Positions 41,456 through 50,188 of a stretch of DNA of 64,000 nt are shown here, one piece after another. The number at the start of each line of letters is the position of its first letter. Within the stretch, counting starts at the first letter, position 1. The notes beneath the pieces were generated by a model, which was not told the origin of the DNA, did not search any database, and was given only the letters and a program-made list of their open reading frames with translations. The DNA comes from Hymenobacter gelipurpurascens (GTDB lineage: Bacteria > Bacteroidota > Bacteroidia > Cytophagales > Hymenobacteraceae), in contig NZ_FYEW01000001.1 in NCBI RefSeq assembly GCF_900187375.1, positions 186,001 to 250,000 on the forward strand. The letters run 5' to 3'. The position numbers were made by a program, and so were the translations under genes.

Positions 41456-42646
41456 ATGTCATTGTCGCCCACTATTCGTCTTCAGCCACTCTCCGGTGAT
41501 GTAGCGCCGGTTCTACACAAATTGGGTTGGGAATGGGCAATGGAGAATGCCTGCCAAAACTACGTGGCCCGCGAAGCCGTGCAGCTTTCTGAGCAACAGG
41601 CCGATGAACTGCTGCAAGCCGCCGACACGATTTATGACTTGTTAGTCCAAAGTATTCCTGATCCGATTCCCGATGCTTTATTGAAGCTTCTCGCCCTTCC
41701 GGAGAATCTGTGGCCGGCCATCCGGCACTCCTGGAACGATGACCGGCATTGGCACCTATACGGCCGCTTTGATATAGCCCAGACCCCCGATGGCCCGAAA
41801 CTTCTGGAGTTTAATGCCGATACTGCCACCAGTATTCCAGAAACGGCAGTAGTGCAATGGGCCAGCCTGATTGCGGCAGGCCTAGGCCAGGAGAATCGTC
41901 AGGTGAATGGATTGTTCGAGGGCCTGCAGGCGCAGCTAGGCCACTGGCTGGAACTCAACCAGGATCTGGAGCCTACCCTCGTGCTAGCACACCTGCCTGG
42001 CAGTGCTGAAGATGAAGCGAACTGCACTGTTCTGGCAGAAGCTGCTTTGGCTGCGGGCTTTCAGCAAACTTATATCTGCCCCATCGATGCCCTGCAGGTG
42101 GCAACGGAAGGGGAGGAGCGAGGCATATGGGCGGAAACAGCGCCCGACCAATGGCAGCGTTTTGGGTTCCTTTTCAAACTAGTGCCCTGGGAACTGCTGG
42201 CCGAAGAAGAGCCCGAACTCACTGCCGACCTGACCCAATTGCTGTTGAGCCGGGATGCAATAATTGCCAACCCAGCCTATACAATGCTTTTTCAGAGCAA
42301 GGCAATCTTGGCCTGGCTCTGGAAATGCTACCCCGACCATCCATTACTACTGGAAGCAAGATTAGGCGAACCATTAATGGGGCACAGCGTTCAAAAGCCA
42401 TTATTAGGGCGCGAAGGGCAGGATGTGCTAGAAATGCAGAACGGAATAGCTCTTCCAGCCCAATCTGGAGACTTTGCTGATCAACTGCCTGTGTATCAGC
42501 GCTACGCCCAATTGCCTTTCGATAACCATAAGCAATTCTACCAAGCAGGAGTATTCTGGACTGGTTCGGCCAGCGCCATCAGCTACCGACGAGCTTTAGG
42601 GTTCATAAATAACCTCTCCGAATTCGTGCCTCATATATTGATATAA
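41456..42646 (+). CDS. Glutathionylspermidine synthase-like ATP-grasp enzyme (YgiC/YjfC family)
   Basis: The 396-residue protein matches the C-terminal synthetase domain of glutathionylspermidine synthase, stand-alone as in E. coli YgiC and YjfC. Segments include YGRFDIAQTPDGPKLLEFNADTATSIPE, the ATP-grasp part WAETAPDQWQRFGFLFKLVPWE, and GASAISYRR-like sequence (TGSASAISYRRALGFINN). It would ligate a carboxylate to an amine using ATP. No amidase domain is present, and glutathione or spermidine need not be the substrates. It is probably an operon with the lipoprotein gene upstream. Confidence 0.85.
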   Translation: MSLSPTIRLQPLSGDVAPVLHKLGWEWAMENACQNYVAREAVQLSEQQADELLQAADTIYDLLVQSIPDPIPDALLKLLALPENLWPAIRHSWNDDRHWHLYGRFDIAQTPDGPKLLEFNADTATSIPETAVVQWASLIAAGLGQENRQVNGLFEGLQAQLGHWLELNQDLEPTLVLAHLPGSAEDEANCTVLAEAALAAGFQQTYICPIDALQVATEGEERGIWAETAPDQWQRFGFLFKLVPWELLAEEEPELTADLTQLLLSRDAIIANPAYTMLFQSKAILAWLWKCYPDHPLLLEARLGEPLMGHSVQKPLLGREGQDVLEMQNGIALPAQSGDFADQLPVYQRYAQLPFDNHKQFYQAGVFWTGSASAISYRRALGFINNLSEFVPHILI

Positions 42647-43280
42647 TTATATTGTATTTCTCCTGAAATTGTAATGCACTAAATCTTTTTCGTTGAATAT
42701 TATGGATGTCGCATTAAACGGCACTGACATTTATTTGACTATTCACGAAAAGTGACTATATAATTTATAATGTTATATATATAAATAGTTAATCTAATTG
42801 TTGGTGATCTTTTCCTGAATCCTATAGCAGAGATGAATGTATGCTGATGGCTTCAAACCAGTGTTTTAGACGTCGCCAAGATCTCCTTAATATGTTTGTA
42901 TAAACAAATCAAAGTATAGTAATACTAAATTCAGAACCATCTAAAAATTAGGATTTTATTTTACTGAATTGTCGGAAACTCTGTAATAATGATTGACATT
43001 TGCAGAGTGTTGTCGGGTGCAAGCATTGGTGTAGCAAGCGAGCCGATACGATGGTCGGTCATAATCCTATATAGCAAATTTTTGGCATGAAATATGAGTA
43101 CTGCGAGCAGCGCAAAGGCTATATGTGCTTGTATTTGAAAAATTATAATAATGCTTGAAAAAATCATTAGACAATTATCAATTGAGCACGTAAACGTCGC
43201 CAATACAAGGCCCTCCTATTTTACAATAAGCTTGGTACAAGGCTAAATCTTCACTTCGTAACCATTTCTTTCCACTTCAT
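42647..43280. other. AT-rich 634-base intergenic region
   Basis: This is the longest gap in the window and by eye the richest in A+T; long stretches lack any G or C run. It contains no TAGGCC word. A minus-strand frame (42961-43203) covers a short segment of normal G+C around 42990-43065 that might be the remnant of a lost gene, but I cannot support it as coding. The 3' part should hold the promoter of the T9SS cargo gene. The composition suggests foreign origin or a large regulatory region. Confidence 0.6.
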
Positions 43281-46200
43281 ATGAAAAACACTTACATGAG
43301 TGCGCCCAGTAAAATGGGCCGTCCTTGGTTTTGGGTGCTTTTATTGGTTGCCGCATGGCTGCCATTCATGGCATCTGCCCAAGAAGTAATAATAACGCCA
43401 ACAGCTTTAGGTGACCCTCAAGATTTTGGTGACGTTGCTGTCGGGCAAGCTTCCGCTAATAAAACTTATTCAATAAGTGGGAGTAACCTCAATAATGACA
43501 TAACAATAGTCATTCCTGCGGGTTTCCAAGGGAGCTTAAATAACGGCACTACGTTCACTAATAATGACGGTGCGCAGCTAACAGTTGCTAGAAGCGGTAA
43601 TTCAGCTTCAGGCACCTTAACCCTGCGTTTTGTGCCTAAGCAGGAAGGTCAGAATCAGTCTACTTTGTATGCTAGCACCAATCGGCAAAACGGTCCCCCT
43701 GTTTTCTCGAATTTTGTTAGTCTGAAAGGTAATGGTATCCCTGGCGCTCCCACTATTACTGTTAATCCAGAAGCATTAGCATTTGGTAACCAAATTGTTG
43801 GAACAACATCTGCTTCTAAGAGCTTTACGGTGAATGGTACTTCTTTAGGTACTACCCCTATAACTGTAAATGCTCCTACAGGCTTTCTGGTAAGTTACAA
43901 CGGTAGTGCTTTTGGCAGCACCGCGAGCATCAACCCAACTAATGGCTCTGTCTCAAATGCAGTTGTAAATGTACAGTTCAACCCTGCAACAGCTAAAAGC
44001 TATATTGAACTGATTACTCTTGCTAGCTCCACCGCCTCTAACAGCGTTTCTGTTTCTGGTACTGGTACACTGCCTACTCCTAGCTTAACAGCTACACCTA
44101 GCACATTACAGTCTTTCGGATCTGTAACGGTTGGTACTACATCGGGTACTACCATTCGCTCATTTGTTGTGAATGGTCAGAATCTACAAGGCAACGTTAC
44201 AATAACTGCACCTGCAGGATTCAGCATTCGAATTGGCTCGGGCCTGTTCTCAAGCCAGCCTATTGTACTGACCCCCGTTGATGGTACTTTGGCTAATACA
44301 ACAATCGACGTTCGCTTCAGCCCTACAACTGCTACTGCTTATGCCGCTGATATTACAGTTGCTTCTCCAAGTGCTGTTACACAATTAGTAAGAGTAACGG
44401 GCACAGGTACACCAAGCTCAGGTTCGCCAGTAATACGTGTTGACCCAGCTGCTATTGCTTTCGGCACTGTCACTGGTAGCGGTAGCACAAGCACCCGTAC
44501 TTTTGAAGTGAGTGGTACTGACTTGGTTAGCGGAATTGTTCTCACGCCATCTAGTGCTAACATCGAACTTCGTAATGCTTCAACGGGTGGTTCGTTCACG
44601 AAGACCTTAACTATTAATCAGGTTAATGGCACCGTATCAGCTCAGACTATTGAAGTTCGCTTGGTAGCAATTGTTCCTCAGAACGATTTTAACCAGCGCA
44701 TCGATATTACTAGCCAAGGTGCTGCTGCTAAAATAGTAGGGGTAACTGCAACGAACCCTAGTGGTGCAACGTCAGATATCTCTGTAGTTAACGTTGATAA
44801 CAACGATTTTACATTTGCTACGCGTCCTAACACGGTTTCGGCTTCCCAGCGTTTCCTGGTAAGTGGTACCAACTTGGTTGACAATCTCGTCGTTCGTCCC
44901 GTAGGTCCTAACGCTGAGTATTTTGAAGTCTCAACGGACGATGTAAATTTCTTTCCTAGCGTGTCATTCACTCCAAATACGCAAGGGAACGTATTGCAAA
45001 CCACCGTTTATGTTCACTTTAAGCCAGGTGTTCAGGCAGTAACGGTTACCAGCACCATTCGTAACTCAAGTGCTCCTGCTCCCGACTTCGATGTATCTGT
45101 TACGGGTATTAGCGAGCCAACTATCCGCCTCAACCAGCCAATAGGTAATTTCGCTACGAATGTTGTAAAAGGCACCGTTACGGCACCTGTAGCAGTTCGC
45201 GCAGTTGGTTTCTTGTTAGATGGAGAGGTAGGGATTCGTTTCCCGCAAGATTTCGCCGATGACTTGCGTAACCCAACTCGCACTCCTCAGTATGAGTTCT
45301 CTTTTGATAATGGCAAAACGTATGTGAAGGAAAGCAGCATCACTCCAGATGCAAACGGCAACTTCACCCAAGATCTTTTGGTGCGTTTTGCTCCAGTGCG
45401 TGTAGGAAATGCTGATCAAACGCTTCAGTTCAAGAATGCTAGCCTGCAAGGTGGTGCTTACTTCAACCTAACTAGTGGCTTTGGTCGTGCTCAAGGGTTT
45501 GCTATTGCAGTTGAGCCTACAGCACAGTCAACAGCCAAAGTAGTTCGCTCTGCTAATGGCCAGTCTGCCACGATTACCTTTGACCTGACAAGCGCACCTG
45601 CTGGCACTGCCTACGGAGCTACTCGCTTAGTAATTGGTAGCAGCACGTATACTACAGAACTGCCAACTAACCTGTTCCCTCAGGATAAGCAGAACTTTAA
45701 CCCCGGTACAACTCTAGGAAACGGTGACTACCGTTTTGGTTCTGGTACTGCCATTGAGGCCAACACTAATACATTCGTTGTCTTCAGCGGAGCAAGTGGT
45801 TCGTTTACGGTAACCAACTTGGATCCTAAGCTGACTTATAGCTTCTTTGGTTTTGAATTCAATAACGATGGCGTTCTGAATGCTGAAAACTACCGCATTC
45901 CGAACAATCGTCCTCAGTTCCCACTACCAGTTGACCTTGTGTCATTCACAGCTAAGCTGCGTAACAACAAAGTGGCTTTGAACTGGGTGACTGCTTCTGA
46001 AAAGAACAACGGCTCATTTGCTGTTGAGCGTAGCCAGGATGCTCGTACGTTCAATACTATCCTGACCCGTGAAGGTAAAGGCACTACTAGCACCAGCACT
46101 ACTTATGACGCTATCGATGAAAAGCCTTTGACGGGTACTTCTTACTACCGGTTGAAGCAGATCGACTTTGATGGTACGGTTAAATACAGCTCCCCAGTAG

Positions 46201-46451
46201 CAGTAAATAACTTAGGTGTTGCTGAAGTAGCCATGTATCCTAATCCGACTGAAGATGTCTTGAACATCCAGATTGGTGGATCTACTGAAGGTGTACGTGC
46301 CTCAGTTAGCGACCTGACTGGCCGTGTAGTTCTCACTCAGGTCCTGAGTGGCAACGGTCAGCTTAGCTTAGGTGGCCTACGTAGCGGTACTTACTTGGTA
46401 ACGGTAGGAGAGGGTAACTCGAAGGTTACTCGCCGCATCGTGAAAAAGTAG
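43281..46451 (+). CDS. Large secreted T9SS cargo protein with repeated Ig-like domains
   Basis: The 1056-residue protein has a signal peptide (FWVLLLVAAWLPFMASAQ) and about six strand-rich units of about 100-110 residues. Units begin with phrases such as ITVNPEALAFGNQIVGTTS, IRVDPAAIAFGTVTGSG and NNDFTFATRPNTVSASQ, and contain FTVNGTSL or FEVSGTDL. A C-terminal part (LPVDLVSFTAKLRNNKVALNW) leads to a type A sorting domain (VAMYPNPTEDVLNIQI, LTGRVVLTQVL, GTYLVTV). It should be exported by the type IX system, whose porU and porV genes lie 10 kb away. Codon use is much more AT-rich than the neighbours, and its 3.2 kb contain only one TGGCCTA word, near the 3' end. Confidence 0.88.
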   Translation: MKNTYMSAPSKMGRPWFWVLLLVAAWLPFMASAQEVIITPTALGDPQDFGDVAVGQASANKTYSISGSNLNNDITIVIPAGFQGSLNNGTTFTNNDGAQLTVARSGNSASGTLTLRFVPKQEGQNQSTLYASTNRQNGPPVFSNFVSLKGNGIPGAPTITVNPEALAFGNQIVGTTSASKSFTVNGTSLGTTPITVNAPTGFLVSYNGSAFGSTASINPTNGSVSNAVVNVQFNPATAKSYIELITLASSTASNSVSVSGTGTLPTPSLTATPSTLQSFGSVTVGTTSGTTIRSFVVNGQNLQGNVTITAPAGFSIRIGSGLFSSQPIVLTPVDGTLANTTIDVRFSPTTATAYAADITVASPSAVTQLVRVTGTGTPSSGSPVIRVDPAAIAFGTVTGSGSTSTRTFEVSGTDLVSGIVLTPSSANIELRNASTGGSFTKTLTINQVNGTVSAQTIEVRLVAIVPQNDFNQRIDITSQGAAAKIVGVTATNPSGATSDISVVNVDNNDFTFATRPNTVSASQRFLVSGTNLVDNLVVRPVGPNAEYFEVSTDDVNFFPSVSFTPNTQGNVLQTTVYVHFKPGVQAVTVTSTIRNSSAPAPDFDVSVTGISEPTIRLNQPIGNFATNVVKGTVTAPVAVRAVGFLLDGEVGIRFPQDFADDLRNPTRTPQYEFSFDNGKTYVKESSITPDANGNFTQDLLVRFAPVRVGNADQTLQFKNASLQGGAYFNLTSGFGRAQGFAIAVEPTAQSTAKVVRSANGQSATITFDLTSAPAGTAYGATRLVIGSSTYTTELPTNLFPQDKQNFNPGTTLGNGDYRFGSGTAIEANTNTFVVFSGASGSFTVTNLDPKLTYSFFGFEFNNDGVLNAENYRIPNNRPQFPLPVDLVSFTAKLRNNKVALNWVTASEKNNGSFAVERSQDARTFNTILTREGKGTTSTSTTYDAIDEKPLTGTSYYRLKQIDFDGTVKYSSPVAVNNLGVAEVAMYPNPTEDVLNIQIGGSTEGVRASVSDLTGRVVLTQVLSGNGQLSLGGLRSGTYLVTVGEGNSKVTRRIVKK

Positions 46452-46457
46452 AGTCTG

Positions 46458-46533
46458 TAAGTAAAAACAGGCCCAACAAAAAGCCCCTTCCCCACATGGA
46501 GAAGGGGCTTTTTGTTGGGCCTGTTTTTACTTA
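46458..46533 (+). terminator. Terminator with a 33-base perfect stem
   Basis: 46458-46490 and 46501-46533 are exact reverse complements around a 10-base loop. It starts 6 bases after the cargo gene stop. The inner stem AAAAAGCCCCTTC / GAAGGGGCTTTTT is a standard terminator extended by 20 further paired bases. Confidence 0.92.
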
Positions 46534-46622
46534 TGGATAGTCTTATACCTGGAATTTCTTAACTCATATAACACCTTTTGCGTACACAACAGCCTCACAT
46601 AAACACCTCATCTCTTTCTCCT

Positions 46623-46892
46623 ATGAAAACGACAATCAAGAGTTTTATGGCTATTGCTGCTTTTTCAGTATTTGCCTTTACCTCGTGCTCACAGAACACG
46701 CAAGACAAGGCTGAAGCTACGGCTGACAGCGCCGCAAATGACGCAAGCAATGCTGCCAATACTGCTGCTGACGCTACCAGCAATGCCGCCGATAATGTAG
46801 AAGCTGATATGGCTCCTGAAAAAGGTGATACAGCCGTAGTGCAGAACAAAGAAGCTGACAAGCTTGTAGAAGAAACCCCTAAGAAGCAATAA
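46623..46892 (+). CDS. Small Ala/Asp-rich helical lipoprotein
   Basis: The 89-residue protein begins MKTTIKSFMAIAAFSVFAFTSC, a lipoprotein signal with Cys22 as lipidation site. The mature part is low-complexity and helical: repeats of about 11 residues of Ala, Asp, Asn and Ser (ATADSAANDASNAANTAAD), then an acidic tail with Lys. It resembles LEA- or apolipoprotein-like stress lipoproteins, but no function can be given. The start at 46623 is the first codon of the signal. Two hairpins follow the gene. Confidence 0.75.
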   Translation: MKTTIKSFMAIAAFSVFAFTSCSQNTQDKAEATADSAANDASNAANTAADATSNAADNVEADMAPEKGDTAVVQNKEADKLVEETPKKQ

Positions 46893-46920
46893 CCCTAAAA
46901 GGGTATTGTGTTCGTAAAGT

Positions 46921-46958
46921 GAATAAGGCCCACCAAAACTACTTGGTGGGCCTTATTC
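46921..46958. terminator. Hairpin terminator, first of a tandem pair
   Basis: A 16-base perfect stem (46921-46936 with 46943-46958), 6-base loop, between convergent lipoprotein and iscA genes. Confidence 0.8.
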
Positions 46959-46962
46959 GAAA

Positions 46963-47003
46963 ACAGACAGGCCTACGCTCAACTAGAGCGTAGGCCTGTC
47001 TGT
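46963..47003. terminator. Hairpin terminator, second of a tandem pair
   Basis: An 18-base perfect stem (46963-46980 with 46986-47003), 5-base loop. The stem carries AGGCCTACG, another inverted pair of the GGCCTA core. It probably serves iscA on the minus strand. Confidence 0.8.
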
Positions 47004-47026
47004 TGTATTATCGTGTAAAGCTAGCG

Positions 47027-47353
47027 CTATACAGAGAAGCTTTCACCGCAGCCGCAAGTACGAGACGCGTTTGGGTTGTCAAAATAAAAGCCTTTACCAT
47101 TAAGGCCATCAGAGAAATCGAGTTGAGTGCCGGCCAGATATAGGAAGCTCTTCATGTCAACCACTACGCGCACACCCTTATCCTCAAACTCCTGATCCAT
47201 TGGCTTTACTTCGTTATCGAAGTCGAGTTTGTAGCTCAGGCCAGAACAGCCACCGCCGGCCACTGAGGCCCGGAGACGATAAGTCGAATCAAGCTCCGCG
47301 TCGTGCATGAGCTTCTCAACTTTCTCTTTTGCTTTATCAGAAACGGTAATCAT
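47027..47353 (-). CDS. iscA: A-type iron-sulfur carrier (IscA/SufA/ErpA family)
   Basis: The 108-residue protein has the three conserved cysteines of the HesB/IscA family: one in GGGCSGLSYKLDF and two in SRTCGCGESF at the C-terminus. It receives or delivers Fe-S clusters in the cytoplasm. It is the last gene of a leftward run iscS, iscU, hypothetical, iscA. The classical partners iscR, hscB, hscA and fdx are absent here. The choice between iscA, sufA and erpA names is by context only. Confidence 0.9.
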   Translation of the reverse strand: MITVSDKAKEKVEKLMHDAELDSTYRLRASVAGGGCSGLSYKLDFDNEVKPMDQEFEDKGVRVVVDMKSFLYLAGTQLDFSDGLNGKGFYFDNPNASRTCGCGESFSV

Positions 47354-47439
47354 GGTATTGGTGCAATTGGGTTATCAGCAGTTTGAAGTGCTCGGCAGGA
47401 AGAATGGCCTGCCATCAAACACATTCCAATAACAAACAA

Positions 47440-47850
47440 TTAGGAAGAAGGATTCAGCACCACGCTGAACACTGTAATAGTAGTAAGGTCTCGACCAAAG
47501 TAGAGCTTATCTAAAGCTTCGTACGTGTTGCGAGCCCTGAAATAAGAGGTTTGTAACTCCCGGTCGCCGCGGGCACGCCACTGGATGGTATAGGAGCTCT
47601 CCGTATCACGGTAGCTCTGCACATAAGTCAGCATTTTGCGCAGGCTGTCCAGCTTATCATACCCAATCTCATAGCGAAAAAGGAAGCTTTGCTGGTGCCT
47701 AGGATTTACGGTAATCAGGTCGAGGCGCATCTGGCCATCAAGCTGCCGAAACTCAAATAGCAGATTCCCAGAACCGAGGCCTAGGTAGCTTTCAATCTGT
47801 TGTTGAATGCGGGCGCTTTCAACGTGTACGTCGGCGGGCGTGACATCCAT
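47440..47850 (-). CDS. Conserved hypothetical protein within the isc cluster
   Basis: The 136-residue soluble protein starts MDVTPADVHVESARIQQQIE and continues with a strand-rich core: GNLLFEFRQLDGQMRLDLITVN, FLFRYEIGYDKLDSLRKMLTY, YTIQWRARGDRELQTSYFRA, and a Tyr/Leu-rich end TITVFSVVLNP. There is no signal peptide or Cys. I do not know the family. It sits between iscU and iscA on the same strand, but an 18-base hairpin separates it from iscU, so it may have its own transcript with iscA. A role in Fe-S cluster work is only a guess from position. Confidence 0.65.
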   Translation of the reverse strand: MDVTPADVHVESARIQQQIESYLGLGSGNLLFEFRQLDGQMRLDLITVNPRHQQSFLFRYEIGYDKLDSLRKMLTYVQSYRDTESSYTIQWRARGDRELQTSYFRARNTYEALDKLYFGRDLTTITVFSVVLNPSS

Positions 47851-47870
47851 ACTTTGAGTAGCAATAAAAG

Positions 47871-47926
47871 AGGCAAATTAGCGGGATGGAGAGCACATGA
47901 GCACTCTTCATCCCGCTAATTTGCCT
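47871..47926 (-). terminator. Terminator or attenuator between iscU and the hypothetical gene
   Basis: An 18-base perfect stem AGGCAAATTAGCGGGATG (47871-47888 with 47909-47926), 20-base loop, just past the iscU stop. Confidence 0.75.
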
Positions 47927-47937
47927 CCAATAGTTGA

Positions 47938-48354
47938 CTAGTGGTGCGACTTAGCTTCTTCCAGAGCAGGAAGCCCGTTCTTTACCCGGTAGTCACTGAT
48001 AGCCGATTTGATAGCGTCTTCAGCAAGCACAGAGCAGTGGATTTTAACGGGCGGCAAAGCCAATTCTTCCACAATCTCCATGTTGTCGATAGCAAGGGCC
48101 TCGTCCACTGTCTTGCCTTTCAGCCATTCGGTAGCCAAGGAAGAAGAAGCAATAGCTGAACCACAACCGAACGTCTTAAACTTAGCGTCGGTGATAGTGT
48201 TCGTAGCCTCGTCTACCTCGATTTGCAAGCGCATTACGTCGCCGCACTCAGGAGCGCCTACTAGGCCAGTACCAACGTTCTTTTTGCTTTTATCCAGCGT
48301 GCCTACGTTGCGGGGATTGCTGTAATGATCAATTACTTTATCGGAGTAAGCCAT
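47938..48354 (-). CDS. iscU: Iron-sulfur cluster scaffold protein IscU
   Basis: IscU is the platform on which IscS-derived sulfur and iron form a [2Fe-2S] cluster. The 138-residue protein has the three ligand cysteines in VGAPECGDVMRL, FKTFGCGSAIASSS and KIHCSVLAEDAI, and the family start MAYSDKVIDHYSNPRNVG. The LPPVK segment, the HscA-binding motif of IscU, is present (ELALPPVKIHC), although hscA is not in the window. It follows iscS by 58 bases. Confidence 0.95.
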   Translation of the reverse strand: MAYSDKVIDHYSNPRNVGTLDKSKKNVGTGLVGAPECGDVMRLQIEVDEATNTITDAKFKTFGCGSAIASSSLATEWLKGKTVDEALAIDNMEIVEELALPPVKIHCSVLAEDAIKSAISDYRVKNGLPALEEAKSHH

Positions 48355-48412
48355 GGCTTATTTGAGAAGTTTAGATGGTAGATTCCAGAACTTAGTGCTA
48401 AGCTCTAAAAGA

Positions 48413-49627
48413 TTAATGTTCAGCCCACTCGATAGAGTTGAGGTCAATGCCTTCTTTGAACATCTCCCATAGAGGAGACATCTCACGAAGCTTAGTTACG
48501 GCTTCCTTCACGTGGTTTATGGCGTAATCGATCTGCTCATCCGTGGTGAAGCGAGACAAGCCGAAGCGCAGGGAGCTGTGCGCCAGGTCGTCACTGAGGC
48601 CTAGAGCTTTAAGTACGTACGAAGGCTCCAAAGAGGCTGAAGTACAGGCAGAACCCGAAGATACAGCCAAGTCTTTCACGCCCATCATCAAGCCTTCACC
48701 TTCTACATACTTAAAGGAAATGTTGGCTACGTGCGGCAGACGGTGTTCACGCGAGCCGTTTACATAGCTTTCTTCCAACGTCAGCAGCTCGCGCTCCAAA
48801 CGGTCGCGCATTACAGAGAGACGCTGGGTATCAGCTTCCATCTCCTGTTTGGCAAGCTCGCAAGCTTTGCCTAGGCCTACAATGCCTGGAACGTTGAGGG
48901 TACCGGAGCGCATGCCACGCTCATGGCCGCCGCCATCCATCTGGGCAGTAACTTTTACCCGTGGGTTCTTGCGACGTACATACAGTGCACCAACGCCTTT
49001 CGGGCCGTACATTTTGTGGGCTGTGAAAGCCATGATGTCGATGCCATCAGCAATAACATCTACGGGAATCTTGCCAACTGCCTGGGTGCCGTCCGTCATG
49101 AACAGGGCACCGTGCTTGTGTGCAATAGCAGCAATTTCGCGGATAGGTTGGATGGTACCCGTCTCGTTGTTGCCATACATGATGGTCACGAGAATAGTCT
49201 CGGGAGTCATGGCCGCTTCCAGATCAGCCAGGCTAATAAGGCCTTCGGCGTCTACTGGGAGGTAGGTTACGCGGCCGCCCAGCTTCTCAATGTGCTTGCA
49301 CGTATCGAGTACCGCTTTGTGCTCGGTAGTGGCGGTGATGACGTGGTTGCCCTTCTGGGAGTACATCTCGAACACTCCTTTGATACCAAGGTTGTCCGAT
49401 TCTGTAGCGCCAGAAGTGAAAATGATTTCTTTAGGATCACAGTTAATCAGGCCGGCAATCTGCTCACGGGCGTAATCCACTGCTTCCTCAGCGGCCCAGC
49501 CGAAAGGGTGGTTACGGGAAGCGGCATTGCCGAACACCTCGGTCAGATAAGGCATCATAGCCTCCAGAACCCGGGGGTCGAGAGGTGTGGTGGCGTTGTT
49601 GTCGAGGTAAATAGGTAGCTTGAGCAT
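48413..49627 (-). CDS. iscS: Cysteine desulfurase IscS
   Basis: IscS takes sulfur from L-cysteine with PLP and passes it as persulfide to IscU and tRNA-modifying enzymes. The 404-residue protein starts [15 protein letters not shown], has the PLP lysine in [16 protein letters not shown], and the catalytic Cys loop [17 protein letters not shown], which has the IscS (group I) length. It is the first gene of the leftward cluster; a -7 box TACTTTTG lies 79 bases upstream, leaving a leader long enough for control. No iscR is present. Confidence 0.96.
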   Translation of the reverse strand: MLKLPIYLDNNATTPLDPRVLEAMMPYLTEVFGNAASRNHPFGWAAEEAVDYAREQIAGLINCDPKEIIFTSGATESDNLGIKGVFEMYSQKGNHVITATTEHKAVLDTCKHIEKLGGRVTYLPVDAEGLISLADLEAAMTPETILVTIMYGNNETGTIQPIREIAAIAHKHGALFMTDGTQAVGKIPVDVIADGIDIMAFTAHKMYGPKGVGALYVRRKNPRVKVTAQMDGGGHERGMRSGTLNVPGIVGLGKACELAKQEMEADTQRLSVMRDRLERELLTLEESYVNGSREHRLPHVANISFKYVEGEGLMMGVKDLAVSSGSACTSASLEPSYVLKALGLSDDLAHSSLRFGLSRFTTDEQIDYAINHVKEAVTKLREMSPLWEMFKEGIDLNSIEWAEH

Positions 49628-49705
49628 GGCTCGGAGTCAGTTTCAGCGGAGAATCATTCGCAGGTAGAACACGAAAACCAGCGAACTGGTTTTACTTTGC
49701 TCCCA

Positions 49706-49713
49706 CAAAAGTA
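49706..49713 (-). promoter_or_regulatory. -7 promoter box TACTTTTG upstream of iscS
   Basis: Exact TAnnTTTG match on the minus strand, 78 bases before the iscS start; no convincing -33 element. Confidence 0.45.
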
Positions 49714-49767
49714 GAACAAATCCAAACAAGCCGCGCTATACAGCGCAGTTGGTTTTTGCCCCTCCGT

Positions 49768-50181
49768 ATGCTTACAAATCTTGAACACCTAGGCCTGGCC
49801 GTAAATGACCTGGAAGCGGCCACTATACTCTATACAACGCTGCTAGGCCAGGAGCCCTACAAGCGCGAGCATGTGGAGAGTGAAGCCGTGGATACCGTTT
49901 TCTTTCAGGTGGGCGGTTCTAAAATTGAACTGCTGGCCGGCACATCGCCTAATAGCGCCATTACCAAGTACCTGGAGAAGAAGCCCGATGGCATACACCA
50001 TGTGGCCTTTGCCGTAACGGACATTCGAGCCGAAATGGCGCGTTTGCGGGCTGCTGGCTTCACATTACTCAATGAGGAGCCCAAGCGCGGCGCCGACAAC
50101 AAGCTGGTCTGCTTCATTCATCCGAAGAGCGCCAACGGGGTATTGGTGGAGCTGTGCCAGGATATGGTGCCTTTAACGTAA
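49768..50181 (+). CDS. mce: Methylmalonyl-CoA epimerase
   Basis: The 137-residue VOC-fold metalloenzyme interconverts the (R) and (S) forms of methylmalonyl-CoA in propionate metabolism. It starts MLTNLEHLGLAVNDLEAAT with the first metal-ligand His, then has VFFQVGGSKIELLAGT (ligand Glu), DGIHHVAFAV (ligand His) and NGVLVELCQ (ligand Glu). Length agrees with the family. The start is the ATG at 49768; an earlier TTG lies in the divergent promoter region shared with iscS. The TsaC-like gene follows after 7 bases. Confidence 0.93.
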   Translation: MLTNLEHLGLAVNDLEAATILYTTLLGQEPYKREHVESEAVDTVFFQVGGSKIELLAGTSPNSAITKYLEKKPDGIHHVAFAVTDIRAEMARLRAAGFTLLNEEPKRGADNKLVCFIHPKSANGVLVELCQDMVPLT

Positions 50182-50188
50182 GCTGGAT

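Noticed and set aside
42961..43203. Minus-strand open frame of 80 codons in the AT-rich gap
   Set aside because: The first half is a hydrophobic AT-rich run with no family character; only about 30 codons at the 3' end have normal composition. At most a gene remnant.
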